A stretch of DNA of 64,000 bases. It comes from Lysinibacillus composti. Lineage in GTDB: Bacteria > Bacillota > Bacilli > Bacillales_A > Planococcaceae. The position numbers and the translations under genes are program-made. The notes beneath the pieces are model-generated. The model searched no databases. It was not told where the DNA came from and saw only the letters and a program-made list of their open reading frames with translations. Below, piece by piece: positions 1 through 8,864 of this stretch; within the stretch, counting starts at the first letter, position 1; every line of letters starts with the position of its first letter. The stretch spans positions 1 to 64,000 of the forward strand of contig NZ_JAFBDY010000011.1 in assembly GCF_016908465.1 (NCBI RefSeq), in the 5' to 3' direction.

Positions 1-70
1 TTCGCTCGACTTGCATGTATTAGGCACGCCGCCAGCGTTCGTCCTGAGCCAGGATCAAACTCTCCATAAA
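1..70 (-). rRNA. 16S ribosomal RNA, 5' end only
   Basis: The reverse complement reads GAGAGTTTGATCCTGGCTCA from about position 64 downward, followed by the conserved GACGAACGCTGGCGGCGTGC and the ATGCAAGTCGAG block. This is the canonical 5' end of bacterial 16S rRNA. The gene runs leftward out of the window, so only about 70 nt are present. The mature 5' end is placed near position 70 by analogy with Bacillus 16S. An rRNA leader and tandem promoters lie just upstream. Confidence 0.97.
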
Positions 71-223
71 AGAAAATTTGATAAAGCTCAAATTTTAGCT
101 GGCATCAATTTTGATGTCCAAAATTTTGTTTCTTAATTAAAAGAAACGTTTATTTCATTAACGTTTTGTTGTTCAGTTTTCAAGGTTCATTTTTGAATAG
201 CGCTCTTTTTAAGCGACTCCGTT

Positions 224-252
224 ATTATAACACCGTAACTAAATGATGTCAA
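224..252 (-). promoter_or_regulatory. rRNA operon promoter (proximal, P2-like)
   Basis: On the minus strand a perfect -35 box TTGACA (247-252) is separated by exactly 17 bp from a perfect -10 box TATAAT (224-229). Transcription would start near 217, giving a leader of about 145 nt before 16S. The leader contains the GAACCTTGAAAACTGAACAA segment typical of Bacillus rRNA leaders and spacers. Confidence 0.9.
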
Positions 253-299
253 TACTTTATTTTGTATTTTTAGAAGTTTTTCTCAAGAGCAACTCTTAT

Positions 300-328
300 A
301 TCTTAATCTTTTTCCTTTTCGAAGTCAA
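300..328 (-). promoter_or_regulatory. possible second rRNA promoter (distal, P1-like)
   Basis: Minus strand -35 TTGACT (323-328), 17 bp spacer, -10 TAAGAT (300-305), about 76 bp upstream of the perfect proximal promoter. Tandem rRNA promoters are usual in Bacillus. This one is weaker than the proximal promoter, so the call rests on spacing and position. Confidence 0.5.
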
Positions 329-412
329 CTATTTTATAAATCAAATTTTAGATTTCAAAACAGCTTCCTTCGTTAAGGACAAGTAATAATATACATTATA
401 CAAATATAGAAA

Positions 413-1315
413 TCAAGCATTTTTTCTTCTAAATATCTTATTGACCACTTTTATATCAATTATAAATAACATAATACCTAAAATAACTATGATTCCACCT
501 AATAATTGTGTCGCCTTTAGGTATTCTTCAAAAACAAAATACGCAAGTATAGCTGCTCCTATTGGTTCAAATAATACAGCAACCGAAATTACATTCGTGC
601 TTACCCATTTCAATGCCCAATTAAAAAGTGTATGTCCTAATAAATTAGGTATAAGTGCAAGTAAGATAAACCAAACCCAAGTCATTGTTGAATAAGGACC
701 AAATGATTCTCTTCCAATAATCATATAGAAGAATAAACAAATTGTACTAATTGAGTAGACAACCATAGTATAAGTAATTAAAGATAATCTTTTTCGTACA
801 TCCTGACCGAATAAAAAATAACCTGTAACAAGTCCACACGCAATCAATGCCAATATATCTCCATATAATGCTGTTCCACTTACTTTAAAGTCACCCCAAC
901 TAATAAGAATACTTCCTGATATAGCGATTAATCCTGAAATAATTGTTTTAACCGATAGTGGTTCTTTAAAGAAGAAGTAAGTTCCCACAAATGCAAATAA
1001 AGGTTGAAGTGTTACAAGGACAGTCGAACTTGCAACAGAAGTGTAATTCAGAGATTCAAACCATAATATAAAATGGAACGCTAAAAATACACCCGCAATA
1101 GAAGAGAAGATCCAATCTCTCCTGGAAAGGAGCTTAATTTCATGTACATATTTTGTAAAGAATATTGGACTCATTAATAAAACTGAGAAAAGCATTCTAT
1201 AAAAAGCGATCACACCTGCTTCTGCCTCAGCTAATTTAACCAAAATAGCTGATAACGCTATAGATATAACACCAATTACAATTGGTATAAAGGGATGAAT
1301 TGTTGGTTTTTCCAT
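413..1315 (-). CDS. EamA/DMT family transporter
   Basis: A protein of about 300 residues made almost wholly of hydrophobic helices (about ten), arranged as two EamA repeats as in the drug/metabolite transporter superfamily. Such proteins are usually metabolite or amino-acid exporters; the substrate cannot be read from the sequence. The ATG at 1315 (MEKPTIHP) is preferred. An upstream in-frame TTG at 1333 adds six residues but has no ribosome binding site, whereas GGAG lies 12 nt before the ATG. It is transcribed towards the rRNA promoter region and diverges from mgtC. Confidence 0.85.
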   Translation of the reverse strand: MEKPTIHPFIPIVIGVISIALSAILVKLAEAEAGVIAFYRMLFSVLLMSPIFFTKYVHEIKLLSRRDWIFSSIAGVFLAFHFILWFESLNYTSVASSTVLVTLQPLFAFVGTYFFFKEPLSVKTIISGLIAISGSILISWGDFKVSGTALYGDILALIACGLVTGYFLFGQDVRKRLSLITYTMVVYSISTICLFFYMIIGRESFGPYSTMTWVWFILLALIPNLLGHTLFNWALKWVSTNVISVAVLFEPIGAAILAYFVFEEYLKATQLLGGIIVILGIMLFIIDIKVVNKIFRRKNA

Positions 1316-1412
1316 ATGTAAGTACAGCTCCAAATTGTTTTGACATGTTGTTAATTATTACTATTTTGTCACTTTCAAGAAAGGTTAGCAATAAATAAAA
1401 GGGGGAAATTTC

Positions 1413-2135
1413 ATGCATTTATTAAACACGGACTCATTTTTATTAGGAGTTATATACAAATTAATGATTGCAGCCACACTCAGTTTGATTATCGGAATTG
1501 AAAGAGAGTTAAAAAAGAAGCCAGTTGGGTTAAAAACAAGTTTAGTCATTGCAACTTTTAGTTGTTTATTAACAATTATTTCGATTGAAACTGCATATAG
1601 TACACCCGCTCGTGACGATATTAATATTACGATGGATCCGCTACGTTTAGCAGCACAGATTGTAAGTGGTATTGGATTTTTAGGTGCAGGGGTCATCTTG
1701 CGTAAAGGTAATGACAGTATTACAGGTCTAACAACAGCAGCCATGATATGGGGAGCAGCTGGAATAGGGATTGCAGTTGGTGCTGGATTTTATTTAGAAG
1801 CATTCGCGACAGTTGTAATTGTCGTTTTAGGTATAGAATTAATCGCTCCATTCTTATTAAAAATCGGTCCTAGAAGATTACGTATGCGTGAACATTCATT
1901 GAAAGCTCGAGTAGACAAAGATAAAAATATAAATAATTTACTTGAGTTTATGAAAGAAAATGAGATGTTTATTGACAATATTCGTATTCGGGATGTTCTA
2001 GTATCGGAGACTCAATCTTTATATGAAGTTGATATTAAATTCTCAGCTTTATTTTCAACAGATACTATTTCAATTTATCATACCCTGCATTCTTTACCGT
2101 ATATACAAAAAATTGAAATTGAAATTATAGCTTAA
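1413..2135 (+). CDS. MgtC/SapB family protein
   Basis: A 240-residue protein. The N-terminal membrane domain (about 10-140) carries MgtC family motifs: GIERE at 28-32, KPVGLKT at 36-42, GIGFLGAG at 86-93 and GLTTAA at 105-110. The C-terminal soluble part (about 150-240) resembles the ACT-like tail found on many members. MgtC proteins are linked to growth in low magnesium and to modulation of membrane ATPase; the role here is inferred. A strong AAAGGGGGAAA ribosome binding site precedes the ATG. The next gene, a cation transporter, begins 14 nt downstream, so the two are probably co-transcribed as a metal-homeostasis unit. Confidence 0.85.
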   Translation: MHLLNTDSFLLGVIYKLMIAATLSLIIGIERELKKKPVGLKTSLVIATFSCLLTIISIETAYSTPARDDINITMDPLRLAAQIVSGIGFLGAGVILRKGNDSITGLTTAAMIWGAAGIGIAVGAGFYLEAFATVVIVVLGIELIAPFLLKIGPRRLRMREHSLKARVDKDKNINNLLEFMKENEMFIDNIRIRDVLVSETQSLYEVDIKFSALFSTDTISIYHTLHSLPYIQKIEIEIIA

Positions 2136-2149
2136 TTGGAGGAGAAATA

Positions 2150-3142
2150 ATGGGAGAAATATTCAAATTACTAAAGGGAGGAAATAAACCTTCCCTTGTA
2201 GCTGCACTAGTAAACTTATTTTTAGGAATCATTAAAGGGGTAGCATACTTCTTCACTGGTAATGTTGCTATGTTTGCCGAAATGATGCACTCCTTAGGTG
2301 ACTCAGCAAACCAATTTTTCGTTTTTGTAGGTTCGGCTTTATCTAAAAAGGCGCCTACCAAAAATTTCCCAAATGGCTTTGGGCGGGTTGTGAACCTAGT
2401 TTGTCTAGGGGCTGTCTTAATTGTTGGAATCCTTTCTTATGAGACAGTTAAAGAAGGTTGGCATCACTTTTTACACCCTTCTGAAGAGAGTGGTGGAATG
2501 TGGATTGCATTAGGTGTTTTACTAATCGGTATTGTTTTAGAAGGAAGTGTTCTTCATAAGGCAGCAAAAGAGGTACTACATGAAGTGGGAGTAGAACATG
2601 TAGGTCTTATTGCTGTTCCTAAATCATTTAGCTATTTAAATCGTGCAAAACCTGCAACGAAGCTCGTATGGATGGAAGACGCCGTGGCAACAGCAGGAAA
2701 TGTATTAGCGTTCTTAGCAATTATTATTGCAAACGTTACTGGTTATACACCACTTGAAGGATTAGTTTCGATGATCATTGGTATTATGATGTTTTATGTT
2801 GTAGGTCGTGTATTCCTAGATAATGCTCGCGGTGCAATCGGTGAAACGGATGAAGAAATGTATGTTCACATTGGCAACTTGGTTATGCAAGATCCAAATG
2901 TAAAAGATATTGCTCGATTGGAAGTAGTGAAAGAGGGCGAATTTTTACATGTTGAGTTAGTAGCAGAAACTGATCCTAATCTTTCTTTAGCCTATTTAGA
3001 CGATGTTCGTGATCATTTAACAGAAATCCTAAAAAGTCAAAAAGGCGTTACGAAGGTAACCATCTCATTCGATGAAGATGATAATGTTAAGGATTGGGAG
3101 CATCACATTACAAAAGATAATACAGATAGCGACAGAAAATAG
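2150..3142 (+). CDS. cation diffusion facilitator (CDF) family transporter
   Basis: A 330-residue CDF-type efflux protein. The membrane domain (about 15-235) contains the metal-site motif HSLGD (H47, D51), a characteristic GFGR segment at 77-80, and EDAVATAG at 176-183 in the helix expected to give the second half of the site. A cytoplasmic C-terminal domain (about 240-320) has the ferredoxin-like CDF fold pattern. It probably exports a divalent metal such as Mn2+ or Zn2+ in exchange for protons; the metal is not determined. GGAGGAG precedes the ATG, 14 nt after mgtC. Confidence 0.87.
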   Translation: MGEIFKLLKGGNKPSLVAALVNLFLGIIKGVAYFFTGNVAMFAEMMHSLGDSANQFFVFVGSALSKKAPTKNFPNGFGRVVNLVCLGAVLIVGILSYETVKEGWHHFLHPSEESGGMWIALGVLLIGIVLEGSVLHKAAKEVLHEVGVEHVGLIAVPKSFSYLNRAKPATKLVWMEDAVATAGNVLAFLAIIIANVTGYTPLEGLVSMIIGIMMFYVVGRVFLDNARGAIGETDEEMYVHIGNLVMQDPNVKDIARLEVVKEGEFLHVELVAETDPNLSLAYLDDVRDHLTEILKSQKGVTKVTISFDEDDNVKDWEHHITKDNTDSDRK

Positions 3143-3143
3143 C

Positions 3144-3178
3144 AAAAACCCTTGTGCCCAATGAGCACAAGGGTTTTT
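3144..3178. terminator. bidirectional intrinsic terminator
   Basis: A perfect 14-bp stem (AAAAACCCTTGTGC paired with GCACAAGGGTTTTT, 7-nt loop) with A and T tracts on both sides. It lies between the convergent CDF gene and the alcohol dehydrogenase gene and serves both. Confidence 0.92.
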
Positions 3179-3179
3179 G

Positions 3180-4343
3180 TTATAATGCATTTCTTAATAT
3201 TTCGTAAACATCATCTGCTTCTAATTTTCTAAAATTGCCCAATGGTCCATTATCTACACTATGACTGACCATTTGATCAAATTTAGAGTCATCAATTCCA
3301 TAATCAGAAAGTTTACTTGGGGCCCCTAAAGATTTCCAAAACTCTGATAGTTGATTAATTCCTTCATAGGCAATCTCTTCAACAGTTTTGTTATTAGGAT
3401 CGACATTAAATACACGAGTTGCAAGTTTAGCAAATCTTTCTGGATTGTATTTCACATTATGTCGCATCCAATGTGGGAATAAAATTGCTAACCCTCCACC
3501 ATGTGGGATATCGTAAATGGCAGATACAGAATGCTCAATATCATGAGTAGCCCAATCTCCACGAGAGCCAATCGATAAAAATCCATTTAACCCAACAGTT
3601 CCTGCAAATAAAATTGTTTCTCTTAACTCATAATTCTCTAAGTCATTTATTAATTTTGGTGCTGTTTCAATTACGGTACGTAAAACACCCTCGCACATTT
3701 CATCCGTAATTGGCGTATTTGTTGCGTTATGGAAATATTGTTCAAATACATGAGACATAATATCAACCATACCATAAACGGTATGTTCTTTTGGAACAGT
3801 GAATGTAAATTCAGGATTTAGGATTGAAAATTTAGGAAATACAAATGGACTTCCCCAACCAAACTTCTCTTCTGTTGCGGTATTTGTAATAACAGAACCG
3901 GCATTCATTTCTGAACCTGTTGCGGCTAATGTTAGTACCGTCCCAAGTGAAAGTGCATCGTTAGGAAATGCTTTTTTTATTACAAAGTCCCATGGATCAC
4001 CTTCATACTTAGCGCCAGCAGCAATTAATTTCGAGCAATCGATTACAGACCCACCGCCCACTGCTAATACGAGGTCAATTTCATTTTGTTTACAAATTTC
4101 AATGCCCTTTCTTGCTGTTTCAACTCTTGGGTTCGGTTCAACACCACTTAATTCAAATACTTCACAATTAATGCTAGATAATTTATTTAAAACAGCTTCA
4201 TAAACACCATTTTTCTTAATACTTCCGCCACCGTAAACTACAAGAACCTTTTTTCCATATTGAGATACTTCTGTAGGTAAATTCTCTAGTGCGCCTTTTC
4301 CAAAAATTAATTTTACTGGATTATAGAATGTAAATTCGTTCAA
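3180..4343 (-). CDS. yugJ: iron-containing alcohol dehydrogenase (YugJ/YugK-like)
   Basis: A 387-residue group III, NAD(P)-dependent alcohol dehydrogenase of the butanol dehydrogenase type. The Rossmann-like half carries GGGSVID at 96-102. The expected metal ligands are visible: D194, H198, H267 and H281, the last in HGGGLA. The start is the TTG at 4343: AAAGGAGAG sits 8 nt before it, whereas the upstream ATG at 4373 has no ribosome binding site. The resulting length equals B. subtilis YugJ, and yugI is nearby as in B. subtilis. Substrates are inferred to be short-chain aldehydes or alcohols. Confidence 0.88.
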   Translation of the reverse strand: MNEFTFYNPVKLIFGKGALENLPTEVSQYGKKVLVVYGGGSIKKNGVYEAVLNKLSSINCEVFELSGVEPNPRVETARKGIEICKQNEIDLVLAVGGGSVIDCSKLIAAGAKYEGDPWDFVIKKAFPNDALSLGTVLTLAATGSEMNAGSVITNTATEEKFGWGSPFVFPKFSILNPEFTFTVPKEHTVYGMVDIMSHVFEQYFHNATNTPITDEMCEGVLRTVIETAPKLINDLENYELRETILFAGTVGLNGFLSIGSRGDWATHDIEHSVSAIYDIPHGGGLAILFPHWMRHNVKYNPERFAKLATRVFNVDPNNKTVEEIAYEGINQLSEFWKSLGAPSKLSDYGIDDSKFDQMVSHSVDNGPLGNFRKLEADDVYEILRNAL

Positions 4344-4440
4344 TACTTTCTCTCCTTTATGTTTTATATGCATTAGAAAGTCAATGACTAACGCAATAAA
4401 TTGCCATTCTTATACATATAGAAATTTCATTTCTAGCCAT

Positions 4441-4480
4441 AAAAAAAGCCATGCAAAGGACATACCTTTACATAGCTTAA
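4441..4480 (-). terminator. intrinsic terminator of glutamate dehydrogenase gene
   Basis: On the minus strand AAGCTATGTAAAGG pairs with CCTTTGCATGGCTT, with two mismatches and a 5-nt loop, followed by seven T residues. It lies just after the stop codon at 4491. Confidence 0.85.
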
Positions 4481-4490
4481 TTTTATACTA

Positions 4491-5735
4491 TTAAACCCAA
4501 CCGCGGAAGCGAGAAGCTTCGGCTGTACGGCGAACACCAACCATATATGCAGCTAAGCGCATATCGATATTACGTGTTGTTGCAGTTGTGTAAACAGCTT
4601 CAAATGAATCAACCATTTTTTTGTATAGTTTTTCTTGAACTTCTTCTTCTTCCCAATAGTAACCCATGTTATTTTGTACCCATTCGAAGTAAGATACAGT
4701 AACACCACCAGCTGATGCTAATACGTCTGGTACTAATAGGATTCCACGTTCAGTTAAGATTTTAGTAGCTTCTGAAGTAGTTGGACCATTTGCAGCTTCA
4801 ACTACGATTGTTGCTTTAATATTATGAGCATTTTCTGCAGTAATTTGGTTTTCGATTGCTGCAGGAACTAATATATCACAATCTAATTCAAGTAATTCTT
4901 GGTTTGTAATCGTATTTTCAAATAATGTAGTTACTGTACCGAAGCTGTCACGACGATCAAGTAAGTAATCGATATCTAAACCATTCGGATCATGTAGAGC
5001 ACCATAAGCATCGGAAATACCGATTACTTTTGCTCCTAAGTCACTCATAAATTTAGCTAAGAAACTACCCGCGTTACCAAATCCTTGAATTACTACGCGA
5101 GCGCCTTTTATATCAATGTTGCGTTTTTTTGCAGCTTCTTGAATAACAATTGTTACCCCTTCAGCAGTCGCACGGTCGCGACCTTTTGAACCACCAAGAA
5201 CTAATGGTTTACCAGTAATGAATCCAGGTGAGTTAAATTCGTCCATACGGCTATACTCATCCATCATCCATGCCATAATTTGTGCATTAGTAAATACATC
5301 TGGCGCTGGGATATCTTTAGTAGGCCCTACAATTTGACTAATAGCGCGAACATAGCCACGGCTTAAACGTTCAAGTTCTCCCATTGACATTTGGCGTGGG
5401 TCACAAATGATTCCACCTTTACCACCACCATATGGAAGGTCTACAATTCCACATTTTAATGTCATCCACATTGATAGTGCTTTTACTTCATCTTCACTAA
5501 CCATTGGGTGGAAACGAACCCCACCTTTAGTTGGTCCAACTGCATCACTGTGTTGAGCTCTATAACCAGTGAAGACTTGAGTTGTACCATCATCCATTTT
5601 AACTGGGATACGAACTTTTAAAAGTCGAAGCGGTTCCTTAAGTAATTCATACATCGCTTCGTCGTAACCTAGTTTGTTAAGCGCTTCTTTCACTACTTCT
5701 TGTGTAGAAGTAAAAAGATTTAAGTTTTCAGCCAT
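4491..5735 (-). CDS. gudB: NAD-specific glutamate dehydrogenase (GudB/RocG type)
   Basis: A 414-residue Glu/Leu/Phe/Val dehydrogenase that interconverts glutamate and 2-oxoglutarate plus ammonia. The N-terminal substrate domain has GPTKGGVRFHP at 67-77, the substrate lysine K94 and the catalytic lysine K106 in GGGKGG. The C-terminal NAD domain has GFGNAG near 228. It lacks the in-frame duplication that makes the laboratory B. subtilis gudB allele cryptic, so it should be active. Ribosome binding site AGAGGCG. It lies beside rocA, so proline or arginine carbon can pass from glutamate semialdehyde to glutamate to 2-oxoglutarate. Confidence 0.95.
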   Translation of the reverse strand: MAENLNLFTSTQEVVKEALNKLGYDEAMYELLKEPLRLLKVRIPVKMDDGTTQVFTGYRAQHSDAVGPTKGGVRFHPMVSEDEVKALSMWMTLKCGIVDLPYGGGKGGIICDPRQMSMGELERLSRGYVRAISQIVGPTKDIPAPDVFTNAQIMAWMMDEYSRMDEFNSPGFITGKPLVLGGSKGRDRATAEGVTIVIQEAAKKRNIDIKGARVVIQGFGNAGSFLAKFMSDLGAKVIGISDAYGALHDPNGLDIDYLLDRRDSFGTVTTLFENTITNQELLELDCDILVPAAIENQITAENAHNIKATIVVEAANGPTTSEATKILTERGILLVPDVLASAGGVTVSYFEWVQNNMGYYWEEEEVQEKLYKKMVDSFEAVYTTATTRNIDMRLAAYMVGVRRTAEASRFRGWV

Positions 5736-5961
5736 TTTATTTCGCCTCTTTAATTAGTAATAATAATTAAATAACCTTATAAGTATTACATTTAAAGTAA
5801 TACCGCCCATATTGTAACATAGTACCTTGATTTTTTGTCATAGAAATTTCACATTATTACCACGTTTTTATTTCTTCCTCATAAATTAGTTATTAGATAT
5901 TGAAAGTCTTTTCATTATATCCATATGCTCACAAGTATTAAATAACCACATATCAATTATT

Positions 5962-6002
5962 ATAAGAAAGCAGACGTAGATTCGCTATGCCCACTTTCTT
6001 AT
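5962..6002 (-). terminator. possible terminator of rocA
   Basis: Outer arms ATAAGAAAG and CTTTCTTAT pair perfectly around an imperfect inner stem just after the rocA stop codon. The following T tract is poor, so this is a tentative call. Confidence 0.45.
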
Positions 6003-6012
6003 GTTTAAGATA

Positions 6013-7560
6013 TTATAGGCTTTCTGATACGGTCTTAGCTTGCATATGAAGAGTTAAATAATCTGGTCCACCCGCTTTCGAGTCAGTACCTGACATGTTA
6101 AATCCACCAAATGGCTGATATCCTACTGTTGCAGCTGTACAGCCACGGTTAAAGTAAAGGTTACCAACATGGAAGTCTTCACGGGCTTTTTCTAGATTAA
6201 AGCGATTGTTAGAAATAACTGCACCTGTTAATCCATATACAGTATTGTTCGCTATATTGAGTGCTTCATCAAAGTTATTTGCTTTTGTCAATGCTAAAAC
6301 CGGTCCAAAGATCTCTTCTTGCATGATTCTTGCTTGTGGATCTACGTCAGCGAATACGGTTGGGTGAATAAAGAAGCCTTTAGAATCGTCATATTCCCCT
6401 CCAACAACAATGCGACCTTCACTTTTACCAATTTCAATATACTCAGATACTTTTTTGAATGCACCGCCATCATTAACTGGACCACAGAATGTATCTTCAT
6501 TTGTTGGGTCGCCAACAACTAATTCTTTTGTTAATTCAACGACTCGTTCTACAACTTGATTGTATGCCTCGTCTCCAACAATTACTGCTCGTGAACAAGC
6601 TGAACATTTTTGTCCACTGAAACCAAACGCAGAAGTAACAATTGATTGAGCAGCTAATTCTAAGTCTGCATTGTCGTCTACTACGATTGTATCTTTCCCA
6701 CCCATTTCTGCTATAACACGTTTAATCCAAATTTGTCCTTCATTTAATACAGAAGCACGTTGGTTAATACGTAAGCCTACATCACGTGAACCCGTGAAGC
6801 TGATGAAACGAGTTCGTGGGTGATCAACTAAGTAGTCCCCAACTTCGGCACCTGAACCTGGGATATAGTTAATAACTCCTGCTGGAAGTCCTGCCTCCTC
6901 CATTATTTCAACAAATTTGTAAGCAATAACAGGAGTTGTAGAAGCTGGTTTAAGTAATACAGTATTACCAGTGACAGCGGCAGCAACTGTTGTCCCAGCC
7001 ATAATAGCAAATGGGAAGTTCCACGGTGAAATAATAACTCCTACACCAAGTGGAATATAAGTATACTTGTTGATTTGTCCTTGGTTTTCTGCCAAAGGTT
7101 TACCTTTGGCAAGTTCTAGCATTTGACGGCCATAATATTCTAAAAAATCAATACCCTCTGCAATGTCCCCATCAGCTTGCGCCCAAGGTTTACCCGCTTC
7201 TTTTGTTAACCATGCACAAAGCTCGTATTTTCGTCGACGAGTAATTGCTGCAGCCTTGAATAAAACTTCAGCTCGTATGCGAGGGTCTACTTTCTTCCAT
7301 GTGTTAAATGTTGAATCTGCAATTTGCATTGCCTTTTCTGCTATATTCTGGCTTGCTTTTGATACATACCCAATCACTTCTTCTTTATTGGAAGGGTTAT
7401 AAGAAACAATCTTTTGCTCAGTCGTTACACGTTCCCCACCAATAATTAAAGGGTAATGTTGTCCTAGTTCACCTTCTACTTTTTTCAAAGCCTCTAAGTA
7501 AGCTCTTCGGTTCTCTTCAACAGAAAAATCAGTCAATGGTTCATGCTTGTATGGAATCAT
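6013..7560 (-). CDS. rocA: L-glutamate gamma-semialdehyde (1-pyrroline-5-carboxylate) dehydrogenase
   Basis: A 515-residue aldehyde dehydrogenase of the RocA/PutC group that oxidises glutamate semialdehyde to glutamate with NAD+, the last step of proline and arginine breakdown. Visible motifs: ISPWNFPF at 177-184, FTGSRDVG at 255-262, the general base E285 in AEMGGKD, and the catalytic cysteine C319 in [10 protein letters not shown]. The start is the ATG at 7560, behind GGAGGAAAA. An in-frame extension to 7629 (23 residues) lacks a ribosome binding site and exceeds the usual length. A CodY-like palindrome lies about 270 bp upstream. Confidence 0.94.
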   Translation of the reverse strand: MIPYKHEPLTDFSVEENRRAYLEALKKVEGELGQHYPLIIGGERVTTEQKIVSYNPSNKEEVIGYVSKASQNIAEKAMQIADSTFNTWKKVDPRIRAEVLFKAAAITRRRKYELCAWLTKEAGKPWAQADGDIAEGIDFLEYYGRQMLELAKGKPLAENQGQINKYTYIPLGVGVIISPWNFPFAIMAGTTVAAAVTGNTVLLKPASTTPVIAYKFVEIMEEAGLPAGVINYIPGSGAEVGDYLVDHPRTRFISFTGSRDVGLRINQRASVLNEGQIWIKRVIAEMGGKDTIVVDDNADLELAAQSIVTSAFGFSGQKCSACSRAVIVGDEAYNQVVERVVELTKELVVGDPTNEDTFCGPVNDGGAFKKVSEYIEIGKSEGRIVVGGEYDDSKGFFIHPTVFADVDPQARIMQEEIFGPVLALTKANNFDEALNIANNTVYGLTGAVISNNRFNLEKAREDFHVGNLYFNRGCTAATVGYQPFGGFNMSGTDSKAGGPDYLTLHMQAKTVSESL

Positions 7561-7912
7561 ATTATTTTTCCTCCCGTAACGCTGTATATTACGTTTAATT
7601 TTTATAAATAAGATGCGAAAAAATTGCAATAATTTAATATTTCTACCTTGTGGGAAACATTCAAATTACTAAAAATAACACTAAAGGGCATACTTTTTGG
7701 TATTAAAAACAAACTTATATTATTATTTTACTTCTATAGCAATTTCTATACCTCAACCTGAAATGTCGAAAAGAGATTCTATCGCCTTTCTTAAATAATT
7801 TTTCTTCTCCGCAAAGGTTTAGAATTTTAGGAAAATTCATTTTACCCTTGTCCCCCCGCAACATTATGATTACTTAAGGATTTAAAGAAACTAATATCCA
7901 ATAAGAAAAATA
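7561..7912. other. intergenic region upstream of rocA
   Basis: About 350 bp without a gene. It holds the presumed rocA promoter: a minus-strand TTGCTA with a 17 bp spacer to TATAAG, at about 7709-7737, is a weak candidate. It also holds the CodY-like box listed separately. I looked for a sigma-54 (-24/-12) promoter, as used by B. subtilis roc genes, and did not find one. Confidence 0.5.
7823..7837. promoter_or_regulatory. CodY-box-like palindrome upstream of rocA
   Basis: AATTTTAGGAAAATT matches the CodY consensus AATTTTCWGAAAATT at 13 of 15 positions. CodY is the GTP and branched-chain amino-acid sensor of Bacillales and controls amino-acid catabolism genes. It lies about 265 bp before rocA, rather far for direct promoter occlusion. 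Confidence 0.45.
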
Positions 7913-7954
7913 AAAAAAGAGTGTAGAAAGTTATAATCTCTCTACACTCTTTTA
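7913..7954 (-). terminator. intrinsic terminator of yugI
   Basis: Minus-strand AAGAGTGTAGA pairs with TCTACACTCTT around a loop of about 13 nt, followed by a run of seven T residues. Confidence 0.9.
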
Positions 7955-7971
7955 TGTTATTTCCCTACATT

Positions 7972-8346
7972 CTAATGACCTGATTGTTCAATCCAATCTT
8001 GAAGCTTGTCTCTTAGTGATTTAAAACCATTTGCATCACTTTCATCCACACGATCTTGCAAAGACTTACGAGGGAATTGTTCTTTCCTCTTTTGGGGAGG
8101 TACATCCTGTAAAGCTCGAGTAGATAGACTTATTTTTTCCGAGTTCTCATCCACTTCAAGTATTTTTACTTGGACCTCATCTCCTATTTTTAGAAAATCT
8201 GCCACATCTTTAACAAATCCATAAGTAATCTCTGAAATATGAACGAGCCCTTGAGTATTCTCGTCCAAAGCTACGAAAGCTCCGTAAGGCTGAATACCAG
8301 TTACCTTGCCGGTTACCACGTCACCTACTTCATATTTTTTTGTCAT
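7972..8346 (-). CDS. yugI: S1 domain RNA-binding protein (YugI / general stress protein 13 / CvfD type)
   Basis: A 124-residue protein with one S1 RNA-binding domain (about 5-75) with the usual pattern (GDVVTGKV, GAFVAL, GLVHISEI, GDEVQVKILE, KISLS), then a charged tail. Family members bind ribosomes or RNA and act in stress and cold responses; the exact task here is inferred. The ribosome binding site is weak (GTAGGAAAA, about 10 nt before the ATG). It is single-gene, with its own terminator, and diverges from a small HTH regulator across a 260-bp gap that holds a large palindrome. Confidence 0.9.
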   Translation of the reverse strand: MTKKYEVGDVVTGKVTGIQPYGAFVALDENTQGLVHISEITYGFVKDVADFLKIGDEVQVKILEVDENSEKISLSTRALQDVPPQKRKEQFPRKSLQDRVDESDANGFKSLRDKLQDWIEQSGH

Positions 8347-8524
8347 AAAAAGTTTTCCTACTTTCTTTATCTACGTAAATGTCATGTTAAATTATAACAT
8401 ATGTATAGATACTGGACAAAGAATCTCACTGAATCTTCAAACTTGTAAAACAACATATTTACTAAAGTTCGCATTAAGGAAAATTACGATTTTTTAAGGA
8501 GGAATTTTAATCATACTAGTAAGA

Positions 8525-8577
8525 ATATTTATAGTTTAGATCATTAATATCTAATTAATGATCTAAACTATGAATAT
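8525..8577. repeat. large palindrome between yugI and the HTH regulator gene
   Basis: A perfect 17-bp inverted repeat (ATAGTTTAGATCATTAA at 8531-8547, its complement at 8555-8571) around a 7-nt loop. The stem extends outward by about six more base pairs (8525-8530 with 8572-8577, one T-G). There is no immediate T tract and no plus-strand gene ends upstream, so it is not an obvious terminator. It lies 33 bp before the HTH gene start, which suits an operator or leader hairpin. Confidence 0.75.
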
Positions 8578-8609
8578 ACTATTTTTATTAATAGAAAGGG
8601 GTGTAAGAG

Positions 8610-8819
8610 ATGAAACAATTATTTCACGAACAACTTAGATTTTTAAGAGAGGAACGTAACTTGTCACTAGAAGAGTTATCAAAACTTTCACAAATCGGGG
8701 TAGAAAAACTAACACAATATGAAAAGGGTGAACGGATTCCTTCATTACAAACGATTTTAAAACTGTCTACTGTTTTAGAAGTGCCTACTTCGAATTTGTT
8801 AGACGGAATTAAAGCATAG
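8610..8819 (+). CDS. small XRE-type helix-turn-helix regulator
   Basis: A 69-residue protein that is essentially one Cro/CI-type HTH domain: the pattern LRFLREERNLSLEELSKLSQ, then LTQYEKGERIPSL, and a final ILKLSTVLEVP helix. It has no effector domain, so it probably binds DNA as a dimer. A good AAAGGGGTG site precedes the ATG. The palindrome ending 33 bp upstream is a natural candidate for its own operator (inference). The targets are unknown. Confidence 0.85.
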   Translation: MKQLFHEQLRFLREERNLSLEELSKLSQIGVEKLTQYEKGERIPSLQTILKLSTVLEVPTSNLLDGIKA

Positions 8820-8856
8820 AAAGTAATCTCCAATTATTATTGGAGATTACTTTTAT
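8820..8856. terminator. bidirectional terminator between HTH gene and yugE
   Basis: A perfect 15-bp stem (AAAGTAATCTCCAAT with its complement, 4-nt loop), followed on the plus strand by TTTTATT. It separates the convergent genes. Confidence 0.88.
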
Positions 8857-8864
8857 TACTTTTA

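Noticed and set aside
4491-5735. Cryptic gudB allele
   Set aside because: The short in-frame duplication known from laboratory B. subtilis is absent and the active-site region is regular.
7561-7912. Possible sigma-54 promoter for rocA
   Set aside because: No TGGCAC-N5-TTGC-like pair is present on the minus strand; only partial TTGCA matches occur.
8306-8497. 63-codon frame in the yugI upstream region
   Set aside because: It overlaps the yugI start on the other strand, lacks a ribosome binding site and has no meaningful composition. A free AAGGAGGAATTT at about 8498-8509 has no start codon in range.
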